Assembly: GCA_020217065.1 (NCBI GenBank)
Contig: JAIWOB010000101.1
Coordinates: forward strand, 1-10,000
DNA from: Chloroflexota bacterium
GTDB lineage: Bacteria; Chloroflexota; Anaerolineae; Anaerolineales; Villigracilaceae
DNA: 10,000 nt
Direction: 5' to 3'
Position numbers and translations under genes: made by a program
Shown: in pieces, positions 1 to 6,654 of the stretch
Numbering within the stretch: the first letter of the stretch is position 1
How the letters are laid out: each line of letters begins with the position of its first letter
The notes under the pieces: generated by a model
What the model was told of the DNA's origin: nothing
The model's database searches: none
Seen by the model: only the letters and a program-made list of their open reading frames with translations

Positions 1-555
1 ACGCCGGGCGAGTTTAAGGCGCGCGGGGCTGGCTTGACCATCCGTTACGGGCTGCATTACTCGCCCTTCGGCAAATGCCTGATTGCAACCACCGAACGCG
101 GCGTCTGCCATCTGAGTTTCGCGCAAACCAGCGAAGGTCGCGCAATTGACAACCTGGCTGCGAGCTGGAGACAGGCAAGGATGGTGGAAGATTACAAATC
201 CACCGCCCCATTGGCGGAGCGAATCTTCCCCACCGCGTCGGCTGCGCTCAACGAGAATTGGCAAATCAACCTTCACCTGCGCGGGACGAATTTCCAAATC
301 AAGGTGTGGGAGGCGCTGCTCAAAATTCCGCCTGGAGCGGCGGCAACGTATGAGCGAATCGCGGAATGGGTTGGCAATCCAAAGGCGGCGCGGGCGGCGG
401 CAACGGCGGTCGGACAAAACCCGATTGCCGCGCTCATTCCCTGTCACCGCGTCATCCGCAAGAACGGCGATTTTGGAAATTACCGTTACGGCGCTGCGCG
501 AAAAATGGCGTTATTGGCGAAAGAATGCGCCATTGTCGGCGGCTTGCAGGAATGA
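1..555 (+). CDS. ada: Ada-type methylated-DNA-protein cysteine methyltransferase, 3' part (5' end off window)
   Basis: This protein transfers the alkyl group from O6-alkylguanine in DNA to its own cysteine in a suicide repair reaction. The acceptor motif PCHRV is present, with the Cys codon at 442-444. Before it come the GTNFQIKVWEAL segment and the DNA-binding helix-turn-helix (TYERIAEWVGNPKAARAAA). After it comes YRYGAARKMALL, as in the C-terminal domain of E. coli Ada and Ogt. The frame is open from base 1. The residues before the first possible start (TTG at 34) read TPGEFKARGAGL, which matches the linker that joins the AraC-type domain to the methyltransferase domain in Ada proteins. I therefore treat the gene as truncated by the window edge rather than as a short Ogt starting at 34. 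The visible part is 184 residues. The activator half is inferred, not seen. The next gene starts 71 nt downstream on the same strand. Confidence 0.9.
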   Translation, partial: TPGEFKARGAGLTIRYGLHYSPFGKCLIATTERGVCHLSFAQTSEGRAIDNLAASWRQARMVEDYKSTAPLAERIFPTASAALNENWQINLHLRGTNFQIKVWEALLKIPPGAAATYERIAEWVGNPKAARAAATAVGQNPIAALIPCHRVIRKNGDFGNYRYGAARKMALLAKECAIVGGLQE

Positions 556-626
556 AAGACAAATAAAAAAACAAGAGCGCTTCGGGCGAAAACGCCCTTG
601 CAGCGTCGTCAATCGAAAAGGAAAAA

Positions 627-1556
627 ATGAAATCAAAAATTTGGACCGCTTTACTGGCTTTATATCTTGTCTGGGGTTCGACCTATTTGGGGATTAAGGT
701 CGCAATCGAAACCATCCCGCCTTTTCTACACGCCGCGATTCGGTTTTTCGTCTCAGGCGTGATTTTGATTATCTGGCAGCGGGCGGCTGGGTATGACCTG
801 CCCACCCGCAAACAATGGCGGTCAGCGGCGGTTGTCGGCGTTCTGCTTCTGCTCGGCGGAAACGGTCTGGTCGCGTGGGCGGAACAATTCATCCCATCCG
901 GGATTGCCGCGCTGGTCATCGCCTCCAGCCCGATGTTTCTGGTCGTCGGCGAAGCGCTCCGCCCAAACGGCGTCAAACCCAATTGGCAGGGAATCGTCGG
1001 GCTGCTGGCTGGTTTCGCGGGAATCTTCGTCCTCATCGGTCCGGCTGAAATTTCGGGCAGCGCCTCAAGGTTGAATCCTCTTGGCGTAGCGGCGCTGCTG
1101 GCGGCGTGCCTGTCCTGGTCAAGCGGCTCCATCTACAGCAAATCGGTTGACCTGCCCAAGTCTTCGCTGATGAACACGGGCGCGCAAATGCTGATGGGGA
1201 GCGCCGGTCTGTTTATCGTTTCGCTGGTTACGGGCGAATGGAACGGCTGGGATGCAACCGCCGTCTCGTCCCGCTCGCTGCTTGGATTGTCGTATCTTAT
1301 TCTTGTAGGTTCCCTGATTGGGTTTGCCTCGTACGGCTGGCTGCTGCAAAACGCGCCCATCTCGCTGGTTTCAACCTACGCCTACGTCAACCCAATCGTT
1401 GCCGTTTTTCTTGGAACCTGGCTCGCTCATGAACCGCTGGAGCCGCGCATTTGGCTGGCGGCGGGAATCATCGTCGGGTCGGTCGTTTTCATCAACAGCG
1501 CCAGAGCCATGAGTCTGGGCAGGAAAAAGGAGGTTCTAGTGGAGAGTCATCAGTAG
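627..1556 (+). CDS. yedA: EamA/DMT-family transporter, YedA-like
   Basis: This is an inner-membrane protein of the drug/metabolite transporter superfamily, predicted to export small metabolites or amino acids; the substrate cannot be told from sequence. The 309 residues hold about ten hydrophobic segments in two EamA repeats, the usual size for the family. Recognisable parts are WGSTYLGIKVAIETIPP near residue 16, the NGLVAWAEQFIPSGIAALV region around residues 79-97, and YAYVNPIVAVFLGTWLAHEPL in the second repeat. All resemble E. coli YedA. The ATG at 627 has an AAAGGA-type ribosome site 6 nt upstream. The last residues (VESHQ) are encoded where the sequence turns into AT-rich spacer, so the extreme C-terminus may be non-conserved. 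The gene lies between the alkylation-repair gene and glnA with no clear functional link to either. Confidence 0.88.
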   Translation: MKSKIWTALLALYLVWGSTYLGIKVAIETIPPFLHAAIRFFVSGVILIIWQRAAGYDLPTRKQWRSAAVVGVLLLLGGNGLVAWAEQFIPSGIAALVIASSPMFLVVGEALRPNGVKPNWQGIVGLLAGFAGIFVLIGPAEISGSASRLNPLGVAALLAACLSWSSGSIYSKSVDLPKSSLMNTGAQMLMGSAGLFIVSLVTGEWNGWDATAVSSRSLLGLSYLILVGSLIGFASYGWLLQNAPISLVSTYAYVNPIVAVFLGTWLAHEPLEPRIWLAAGIIVGSVVFINSARAMSLGRKKEVLVESHQ

Positions 1557-1620
1557 ACAGGCGGTCAGCGACCAGCAATCAATTGTCAGTAATTAATCAT
1601 CTATCAAAAGGAGATATAAA
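1557..1620. other. Low-complexity spacer with glnA ribosome binding site
   Basis: This 64-bp gap carries degenerate GTCAG/CAATC/TAAT words, similar in feel to the short-word fillers elsewhere in the window but not a clean tandem repeat. A strong Shine-Dalgarno, AAAGGAGA (1607-1614), lies 6 nt before the glnA ATG. I could not identify a convincing -35/-10 pair or a GlnR- or NtrC-type operator here. glnA may therefore have a weak promoter in this spacer or be read through from yedA. Confidence 0.5.
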
Positions 1621-2964
1621 ATGGACTCGAAAGATTTGGTCAAACGCGTAAAGGAAGATAAGGTCAAATTCATCTCGCTGCAGTTCACCGATGTGATGGG
1701 CGCAGTGAAAAGCGTGGATATGCCCGTACGCAACCTGGAGGGCGTGCTGGAAGACGGCGCATGGTTCGACGGCTCTTCGGTGGAAGGCTTCGCCCGCATT
1801 CAGGAAAGCGACATGCTGTTAAACATAGACCCGGAGACCTATGCGGTGCTGCCCTGGTCTTCAGCCGAGTCGAGGCGCGCGCGGGTATTCTGCGATATTT
1901 TCACCCCCGACGGCAAACCCTTTGAAGGCGACCCGCGCGGGGCATTAAAGCGCATTCTCAAGAAAATCGCCGAGCGCGGCTGGAAATACAATCTTGGTCC
2001 TGAGCCGGAATTCTTCCTCTTCAAGACCCCCAACGGCGGCAGCGGCGTCCACCCTGTTCCTCATGACACGGGAGGATATTTTGATTTCTCGTCATTTGAC
2101 GAAGCCGTCGTGGTGCGCACGGCTTTGATGGAAGCGCTCGACGCCATGGGCTTGGACGTGGAGGTCGGTCATCACGAAGTCGCCCTCGGTCAGCACGAGA
2201 TTGACTTCCGCTTCGACGACGCGCTGAAGACCGCCGACAACGTTTTGACCTTAAAGTACACCGTGAAAGCGATTGCCGCCCAGCATGGGCTGGTCGCCTC
2301 CTTCATGCCCAAGCCCGTGTACGGCATCAACGGCTCCGGTATGCACTGCCATCAATCGCTGTTTGATATCAAGAGCGGAACGAATCTGTTTTTCGATGCG
2401 AAAGACCCCGCCAACCTCTCGCCGCTGGCGTATTCGTTCATTGCGGGTCAGTTGAAGCACGCCCGCGCTCTGGCTGGCGTGGTCGCTCCCACGGTCAACT
2501 CTTACAAGCGACTTGTCCCCGGTTATGAAGCGCCCGTCTACATCGGCTGGGCGCAGCAGAATCGCTCGGCTCTCATCCGCATTCCCCGCTACACCGAAGG
2601 ACGCGACAAAGCGGTCCGCGCCGAGTTGCGCTTCCCCGACCCGTCCGCCAACCCATATATGGCTTTTACCGCCATGCTCGCCGCCGCGCTCGACGGCATT
2701 GACAACAACCTGACTCCGCCCAAATCGCTGAATAACATCAATCTCTATCACCTCGACAAAGAGGAAAGGGCGCAGTTGGGCATTACTGAATTGCCCGGTT
2801 CTCTGGCAGAATCTTTGAGCGAATTGGAAAAGGACGAAGTCTTAAAGTCCGCCCTCGGCGAGACCTTATATGAAGCCTACATGCGCGCAAAGTGGGAGGA
2901 ATGGGATGAGTTCCGCCTGCGCGTGACGGACTTTGAAATCGAGAAGTATCTGGAAACGGCTTAA
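1621..2964 (+). CDS. glnA: Type I glutamine synthetase (GSI-alpha-like)
   Basis: This enzyme makes glutamine from glutamate, ammonia and ATP in the cytoplasm and is the entry point of nitrogen assimilation, normally as a dodecamer. The 447-residue length fits the GSI-alpha class (Bacillus-type, about 445) rather than the longer GSI-beta enzymes. Hallmarks in order are the beta-grasp FDGSSVEGF (49-57), metal/glutamate ligands PEPEF (127-131), GHHEVALGQHEIDF (183-196), the ATP-binding KPVYGINGSGMHCH (231-244), the active-site flap NSYKRLVPGYE (293-303), and RIPR plus RAELRF (320-338). All catalytic motifs look intact. The place of the adenylylation loop reads NLYHLDKEER, with Tyr376, instead of the NLYDLPPEE of adenylylated enzymes, so control is probably by feedback rather than by GlnE. 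The start is set by AAAGGAGA 6 nt upstream. A strong terminator follows. Confidence 0.97.
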   Translation: MDSKDLVKRVKEDKVKFISLQFTDVMGAVKSVDMPVRNLEGVLEDGAWFDGSSVEGFARIQESDMLLNIDPETYAVLPWSSAESRRARVFCDIFTPDGKPFEGDPRGALKRILKKIAERGWKYNLGPEPEFFLFKTPNGGSGVHPVPHDTGGYFDFSSFDEAVVVRTALMEALDAMGLDVEVGHHEVALGQHEIDFRFDDALKTADNVLTLKYTVKAIAAQHGLVASFMPKPVYGINGSGMHCHQSLFDIKSGTNLFFDAKDPANLSPLAYSFIAGQLKHARALAGVVAPTVNSYKRLVPGYEAPVYIGWAQQNRSALIRIPRYTEGRDKAVRAELRFPDPSANPYMAFTAMLAAALDGIDNNLTPPKSLNNINLYHLDKEERAQLGITELPGSLAESLSELEKDEVLKSALGETLYEAYMRAKWEEWDEFRLRVTDFEIEKYLETA

Positions 2965-2996
2965 CCTTTTCCGCCGCAAACGCCGCTTTCAACAAG

Positions 2997-3030
2997 GAGA
3001 CCCCGGCCAAATCCGCCGGGGTCTCGCTTT
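2997..3030 (+). terminator. Terminator stem-loop after glnA
   Basis: A perfect 11-bp stem pairs GAGACCCCGGC (2997-3007) with GCCGGGGTCTC (3015-3025) around a 7-nt loop. It starts 32 nt after the glnA stop. The trailing T-run is short (GCTTT) and runs into AAAAA. It therefore resembles an intrinsic terminator with a weak U-tract, and the A-run may also help on the opposite strand. It separates glnA from the promoter of the next gene. Confidence 0.8.
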
Positions 3031-3048
3031 AAAAATCAGCCTGCGTCC

Positions 3049-3077
3049 TTGACAACCCGTTCCGCCCTTTGTACACT
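3049..3077 (+). promoter_or_regulatory. Sigma70-type promoter for the rtcB-family gene
   Basis: A perfect -35 box TTGACA (3049-3054) is followed after exactly 17 nt by TACACT (3072-3077), a 4-of-6 match to TATAAT. It lies just past the glnA terminator and 55 nt before the ATG at 3133. Transcription would begin near 3084, giving a leader of about 50 nt. No operator is evident. Confidence 0.7.
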
Positions 3078-3132
3078 CGCTCAAAAGAAAGGCTGATGAA
3101 TTGTTTTTGAACGGACAAGGACAAACGCAATC

Positions 3133-4548
3133 ATGATTACCGGCAAAATTTTAAAGTTAAGAAACTGGCCCGATGGAAAAGTCGTCGGGCTGGCAAAGAA
3201 CGTGGCGGCTGAACTGGAGGAGCGGGGATTGGAACGCGATGAAATTCTCGCCGCGCTGGACGCCGTGCGCCGGAGCCCGGAACTTTTTCTCAGCGACCCT
3301 TTGAAAGCGGACCTCGCGCGCGAATGTATCCGCGTTGCGCAGAAGAACGCGCCGTCGCCGGATGAATTGCGCGAAAGCCCGCTGCCCTTCCCCGTTTGGG
3401 GAAGAGAAAATATAGACCCTGAAGCCATCCGGCAGATGGAGAACGCCATGCGCCTGCCCATCGCCGTAGCGGGAGCCTTGATGCCCGACGCCCATGTCGG
3501 CTATGGACTGCCCATCGGCGGAGCGCTGGCAACCGAAAACGCGGTCATCCCCTACGCCGTCGGCGTGGACATCGCCTGCCGGATGCGGCTCTCGCTGTAC
3601 GAAGTCTCGCCGCATTTGCTCAGTCAAAAGCCTGGCGTTTTCGAAGACGCGCTGTGGAATGAGACCGCTTTCGGGGTCGGCTCACAATGGAAGGGGAGCA
3701 GGCGCGCCCAACATGCCGTCCTCGACGACGATGCCTGGAACGCCTCCCGCCTGTTGAAGACGCTGAAAGACACCGCCGCCGCTCAACTGGGAACCAGCGG
3801 CGCAGGCAATCATTTCGTCGAATTTGGAGAATTTGAACTATATGAGCCGCTCGCAGGCTTGCAGGCCGGCGTATACCTCGCCTTGCTTTCGCACAGCGGC
3901 TCACGCGGAGTCGGCGCGAAGATTGCGGAACGTTTCAGCAAATTAGCGCAGGAGAAACATCCCGAACTCGACAAATCGGTGAGCCGCCTCGCCTGGCTCT
4001 CGCTGGATTCGGAAGACGGTCAGGAATATTGGCTTTCGATGGAACTGGCAGGCAGGTTCGCTTCGGCGAATCATTTCATCATTCATCGGCGTGTCGCCGC
4101 GGCGGTCGGGTTGAAGGAAGCCGCCGCCGTCGAAAACCATCACAACTTCGCCTGGCGCGAAACTCTCCCCGACGGGCGGAAGGTCATCGTCCACAGAAAG
4201 GGAGCCACGCCCGCCGGCAAGGACGCGCTGGGAATTATCCCCGGCTCGATGGGCGACGCCGGTTATCTTGTGCGCGGGCGCGGCGAGGTCTCGTCGCTCC
4301 AATCCGCTTCGCACGGGGCGGGCAGGCTGATGAGCCGCAAGGCGGCGCTCAATTCCATCAGCAAAGCGGCGCGGGACGCTTACTTGCGGGAAAGGGGCGT
4401 GACCCTGCTTGGCGGCGGTATGGACGAATCGCCGCAGGCGTACAAGCCCATCGAGGAAATTATCAAAGCCCAATCTACGCTTGTGGACGTTATCGGCAAA
4501 TTCGTTCCGCGCATTGTCCGCATGGCAAACGAAGCCGGAGACAATTAA
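3133..4548 (+). CDS. rtcB: RtcB-family RNA-splicing/repair ligase
   Basis: RtcB ligases join 2',3'-cyclic phosphate or 3'-phosphate RNA ends to 5'-OH ends, using GTP and Mn2+, and act in tRNA splicing or RNA repair. The 471 residues carry the family motifs: PDAHVGYGLPIGG (118-130), GVDIAC with metal ligands Asp146 and Cys149, GNHFVE with His227, LSHSGSRG with His254, ENHHNFAW with His336, HRKGATPAGK (354-363), PGSMGDAGYLV (370-380) and SASHGAGR, whose His394 corresponds to the guanylylated histidine. No intein interrupts it. About 85 residues precede the first core motif. The GVDIAC-R-M form differs from the common GVDIGCGM. The start is ATG 3133 with AAGGA 11 nt upstream, a rather long spacing. 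No RtcA cyclase or RtcR regulator is adjacent. Its stop overlaps that of the convergent chaperone gene. Confidence 0.93.
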   Translation: MITGKILKLRNWPDGKVVGLAKNVAAELEERGLERDEILAALDAVRRSPELFLSDPLKADLARECIRVAQKNAPSPDELRESPLPFPVWGRENIDPEAIRQMENAMRLPIAVAGALMPDAHVGYGLPIGGALATENAVIPYAVGVDIACRMRLSLYEVSPHLLSQKPGVFEDALWNETAFGVGSQWKGSRRAQHAVLDDDAWNASRLLKTLKDTAAAQLGTSGAGNHFVEFGEFELYEPLAGLQAGVYLALLSHSGSRGVGAKIAERFSKLAQEKHPELDKSVSRLAWLSLDSEDGQEYWLSMELAGRFASANHFIIHRRVAAAVGLKEAAAVENHHNFAWRETLPDGRKVIVHRKGATPAGKDALGIIPGSMGDAGYLVRGRGEVSSLQSASHGAGRLMSRKAALNSISKAARDAYLRERGVTLLGGGMDESPQAYKPIEEIIKAQSTLVDVIGKFVPRIVRMANEAGDN

Positions 4549-4769
4549 CGGCGCGCTTCCACGACCAGGGCGGTGTACCCCATTTCTTTGAGAGCGGCAA
4601 TAATTCGTTCCTCGCTCACTTTTGTTTCGTCATATTCGACCGCCGCTTGCAAAGCGCGATAACTGGCATCCACCCGCGCAATTCCTTCAAGGTCGTCTTC
4701 AAGACTTTCGATTTTCATAGCGCAGTTGGGGCAGGTCATGTCTTCGATTTTGAAAATTTTCTTAATCAT
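4545..4769 (-). CDS. Small heavy-metal-associated (HMA) domain protein, copper-chaperone-like
   Basis: This 74-residue protein is a single HMA ferredoxin-like fold with the metal-binding motif MTCPNC (Cys13, Cys16) and the usual closing segment KEMGYTALV. Such proteins bind Cu(I) and pass it to transporters; here the likely partner is the membrane-cupredoxin protein encoded just upstream on this strand. I chose the ATG at 4769 because AAAGG lies 7 nt upstream and because the frame beyond it runs through an inverted repeat that does not look coding. Residues before CPNC (KIEDM) replace the more typical GM. In related systems the HMA, DsbD_2 and cupredoxin domains can form one polypeptide; here the HMA part is separate. 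The stop codon lies in the TTAA shared with the rtcB stop, so the two genes converge with no spacer or terminator. Confidence 0.87.
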   Translation of the reverse strand: MIKKIFKIEDMTCPNCAMKIESLEDDLEGIARVDASYRALQAAVEYDETKVSEERIIAALKEMGYTALVVEARR

Positions 4770-4784
4770 GCAAATTCCTTTTTG

Positions 4785-4824
4785 GACGATGGACGATAAA
4801 CCATCGTCTATCGTCCATCGTCTA
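4785..4824. repeat. Inverted repeat with embedded direct repeat between two copper genes
   Basis: GACGATGGACGATA (4785-4798) is the exact reverse complement of TATCGTCCATCGTC (4809-4822), a 14-bp stem around a 10-nt loop. The loop and right arm also form a direct repeat of CCATCGTCTA (4801-4810 and 4815-4824). The structure is built from the words GGACGAT and AGACGAT. It ends at the stop codon of the membrane-cupredoxin gene (4825-4827) and leaves room for the ribosome site of the HMA gene. It could act as a transcription attenuator between the two genes, but there is no U-tract directly after the stem. It may instead be repetitive filler. Confidence 0.75.
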
Positions 4825-6009
4825 TTATTCAAACACAATCTGCCCGGTGTACATGCCCATTGAGCAGGTGAAGAAAAGCGTCTCGCCCGCTTTTTGCGCG
4901 GGGATGTTCACCTTGACCACGCCGGTGGCGGGGAGCAGTTCGTAGTAATCCAGCGCGGGGATGACGAAATCGCGCGCGCAGGAATAGGTCTCGTTGGTGA
5001 CGAGGTTCAATATCAGGTCTTTGCCTGCGGGGGCTTTAAGCAGCGCGGGGAAGTAGCCGTCGTTTCGGACGGTCAGCGCCAGCTCGCCATCGGGGACTTG
5101 CACGGCGGGAGAGTCTGCCGCCGCTAATTCGCTTGCGCGGGGGAAGAATCCGCGCGTCATGTTCTGGAAGGAAAGCGGCGAACCCATCAAGTTGAGTCCG
5201 CTATCCAGCGTGACCAATCCCAAAATTAAAACGACTGCCGCGACAAAGCGCATGAAGAATTTTTCCAGTTTTGCGCCGAGTTTGGTAGCGAGGTATGCAA
5301 CGATGAAAAACACGGGGCTTGTGCCAAGCGTGAAGGCGAACATCAACGCCGCGCCCATCGCCGCGCTGCCCGTGCCGAGCGCGGTTGCCATCATCGCTTG
5401 AGTCACGCCGCAGGGGATGAAGACCGTGAGAAAGCCGAGAAAAATCGGCGTGGCGGTATCCGTGCCTTTGGCGGTTTTGCGGATGTAGCGCGTGATGAAT
5501 TTGGGCGGCTCGATGGCAAAGTAGCGAAAGACGGGGTGGACGTTGAACATCCGCAGCGCGTTGCCTATCATAAAAATCGCAATGGCAATCATCAACGCGG
5601 CGCGGGTGAGCGGGCTGAGGGCGAGGTAGGAGCCGAGCCAGCCAAGCAGCGCGCCCAGCAGGGTGTAGGCGATGAGCTTGGCAATCAGGAAAAGCAGAAT
5701 GGGCAGGGCGCTGTTCGTTTTGGGCGCGGATAGTTTGGCTTTTTTCTTTCCGGCGGGAATTTGCGCGGCGTAATCCTGTTCGATTTGACGCGCGAGCGAG
5801 CTGGCGAGCAAGCCGCCCTGCACGGCGAGGCAACTTAATCCGCCCGTTGTTAAGCCCGTGACGAAGGCGACCATGAGCTGGCTCATCGCGCCCGAGTCGT
5901 CCGCGCCCGCGGGGTACGCCGCCGTCACGAAGGCAATCGCCAAAAGGGCAATCCCCGCAAAGACGATAATGGCGGGGTCAACGGGTTTGTTTTGATTTTT
6001 AGATGACAT
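4825..6009 (-). CDS. DsbD_2/UreH-like (TauE/SafE-type) membrane protein with C-terminal cupredoxin domain
   Basis: The 394 residues combine two parts. Residues 13-30 form a first hydrophobic segment. Residues about 43-275 carry several more, with the paired cysteines typical of the DsbD_2/UreH-like family: GGLSCLAVQGGLL (Cys60) and FIPCGVTQAMM (Cys200). A charged Lys-rich loop sits at 85-97. Residues about 300-394 form a cupredoxin-like beta domain with the probable copper ligands Cys344 (TYSCARDF) and Cys382 plus Met384 or Met386 (FTCSMGMYTG). Known relatives are linked to metal or reductant transfer across the membrane and to copper-oxidase maturation. The topology, and hence the exact role, is inferred. 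The start at ATG 6009 has GAGG 5 nt upstream. The separate HMA protein immediately downstream is the likely cytoplasmic copper donor. Cupredoxin domains that bind metal through Cys-Met ligands fit Cu storage or hand-over. Confidence 0.85.
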   Translation of the reverse strand: MSSKNQNKPVDPAIIVFAGIALLAIAFVTAAYPAGADDSGAMSQLMVAFVTGLTTGGLSCLAVQGGLLASSLARQIEQDYAAQIPAGKKKAKLSAPKTNSALPILLFLIAKLIAYTLLGALLGWLGSYLALSPLTRAALMIAIAIFMIGNALRMFNVHPVFRYFAIEPPKFITRYIRKTAKGTDTATPIFLGFLTVFIPCGVTQAMMATALGTGSAAMGAALMFAFTLGTSPVFFIVAYLATKLGAKLEKFFMRFVAAVVLILGLVTLDSGLNLMGSPLSFQNMTRGFFPRASELAAADSPAVQVPDGELALTVRNDGYFPALLKAPAGKDLILNLVTNETYSCARDFVIPALDYYELLPATGVVKVNIPAQKAGETLFFTCSMGMYTGQIVFE

Positions 6010-6033
6010 TCGACCTCGATAAAATTCTTCACA

Positions 6034-6069
6034 AAGACCTGACAGGTTTTCAAAAACCTGTCAGGTCTT
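6034..6069. repeat. 17-bp perfect inverted repeat between lipoprotein and membrane-cupredoxin genes
   Basis: AAGACCTGACAGGTTTT (6034-6050) and AAAACCTGTCAGGTCTT (6053-6069) are exact reverse complements separated by only CA. It sits 12 nt past the lipoprotein stop and 24 nt before the next gene on the same strand. It could end most transcripts after the lipoprotein gene, but no clean T-run follows on the - strand. From memory, closely similar ACCTGACAGGT palindromes recur between genes in Chloroflexota-type genomes, which would make it a dispersed palindromic repeat. That recollection is unverified. Confidence 0.8.
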
Positions 6070-6081
6070 GCTTGAATACCT

Positions 6082-6585
6082 TTATCGCTTCCCGCCGTCC
6101 CAGACGACGAAGGGCATGTTAATCACCACGCCGGGCTGTTCGATGGTCAGCTCGCCCGCGGCTTCCGCGTCCAACACTTCCTTTGCGGATTTGAGCTCGC
6201 GCGCTTTGGATTCGTCTTTCCATGTGACCAGATTCAAGCGGCGCAGCGGAGTGTATCCGTCCGCGCCGGGCGGGTTATCGAACACGTCGGCTTGAAAGCC
6301 AAAGGGTCCCGAACCGGTCACGCCGTTGGTAAAGACATACACATTGGCGAGCGATTCATCCGGCACGTTTGCCAGCGAGGGGACGAGCATGACGGGCGAG
6401 TTCATCATATTGGTCAATTTTTCCGCCACGCCGGGGTCGGACGCTTCGGTATGGACGAAATAAATTTCCTTGCCTTCCGCCCATGCTTTACCGGCGGGGA
6501 GTTCCGCTTTGGGCATTTCGGCGGCTTGCGGGGCGCACGCGGTCAATAAAATCGCGGCGAGGAGGGTGAGTAAAATTCGTTTCAT
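6082..6585 (-). CDS. Uncharacterised lipoprotein in the copper cluster
   Basis: The 167-residue product starts with a short positive head and a hydrophobic stretch ending in the lipobox LTAC. Cys17 would be lipidated, anchoring the protein outside the cytoplasmic membrane. The mature part has a well-defined pattern: EIYFVHTEASD (40-50), NMMNSPVML (59-67), VYVFTNGV (82-89), GPFGFQADVFDNPPG (93-107), LVTWKD (119-124) and VVINMPFVVW (153-162). I recall this pattern in a DUF-type extracytoplasmic family (possibly DUF7482), but no function is established that I know of. His45 and several Met residues (60, 61, 66, 157) could bind copper, which fits the genomic neighbours, but this is inference. The start at ATG 6585 has AAAGGA 4 nt upstream. 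It is encoded in the same direction between copA and the membrane-cupredoxin gene. Confidence 0.82.
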   Translation of the reverse strand: MKRILLTLLAAILLTACAPQAAEMPKAELPAGKAWAEGKEIYFVHTEASDPGVAEKLTNMMNSPVMLVPSLANVPDESLANVYVFTNGVTGSGPFGFQADVFDNPPGADGYTPLRRLNLVTWKDESKARELKSAKEVLDAEAAGELTIEQPGVVINMPFVVWDGGKR

Positions 6586-6604
6586 GGTTTCCTTTGGGTG
6601 AAAA

Positions 6605-6640
6605 GTAATTGGTGGTTGGTGATTGGTGATTTGTAATTGT
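6605..6640. repeat. GGNNATT heptamer repeat (intergenic copy 1)
   Basis: The units GGTGGTT (6611-6617), GGTGATT (6618-6624), GGTGATT (6625-6631) and TGTAATT (6632-6638) follow a GTAATT fragment (6605-6610). They form a degenerate 7-bp tandem repeat just upstream of the lipoprotein ribosome site. The same word family recurs three more times in the window, twice inside copA. Confidence 0.8.
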
Positions 6641-6654
6641 AACTACCAGTGGTT

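Noticed and set aside
584..597. GGGCG-AAAA-CGCCC hairpin after the ada-type gene as a terminator
   Set aside because: The stem is only 5 bp and no T-run follows on the + strand, so I cannot support termination there.
2251..2751. Long open frame on the - strand within glnA
   Set aside because: It lies opposite highly conserved glutamine synthetase motifs, has no family resemblance and no ribosome site. It is a GC-bias shadow.
3943..4473. 176-codon - strand open frame within the rtcB gene
   Set aside because: It is antisense to conserved RtcB motifs, including SASHGAGR, and has no independent coding evidence.
4770..4838. Upstream start for the HMA protein at 4838
   Set aside because: The extra 23 residues are encoded by the inverted repeat and the ribosome site. 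HMA proteins begin near the internal ATG at 4769, which has a proper Shine-Dalgarno.
5398..5733. + strand open frame opposite the membrane-cupredoxin gene
   Set aside because: Composition is Gly/Glu/Arg-rich, as expected from the complement of hydrophobic codons, and there is no ribosome site.
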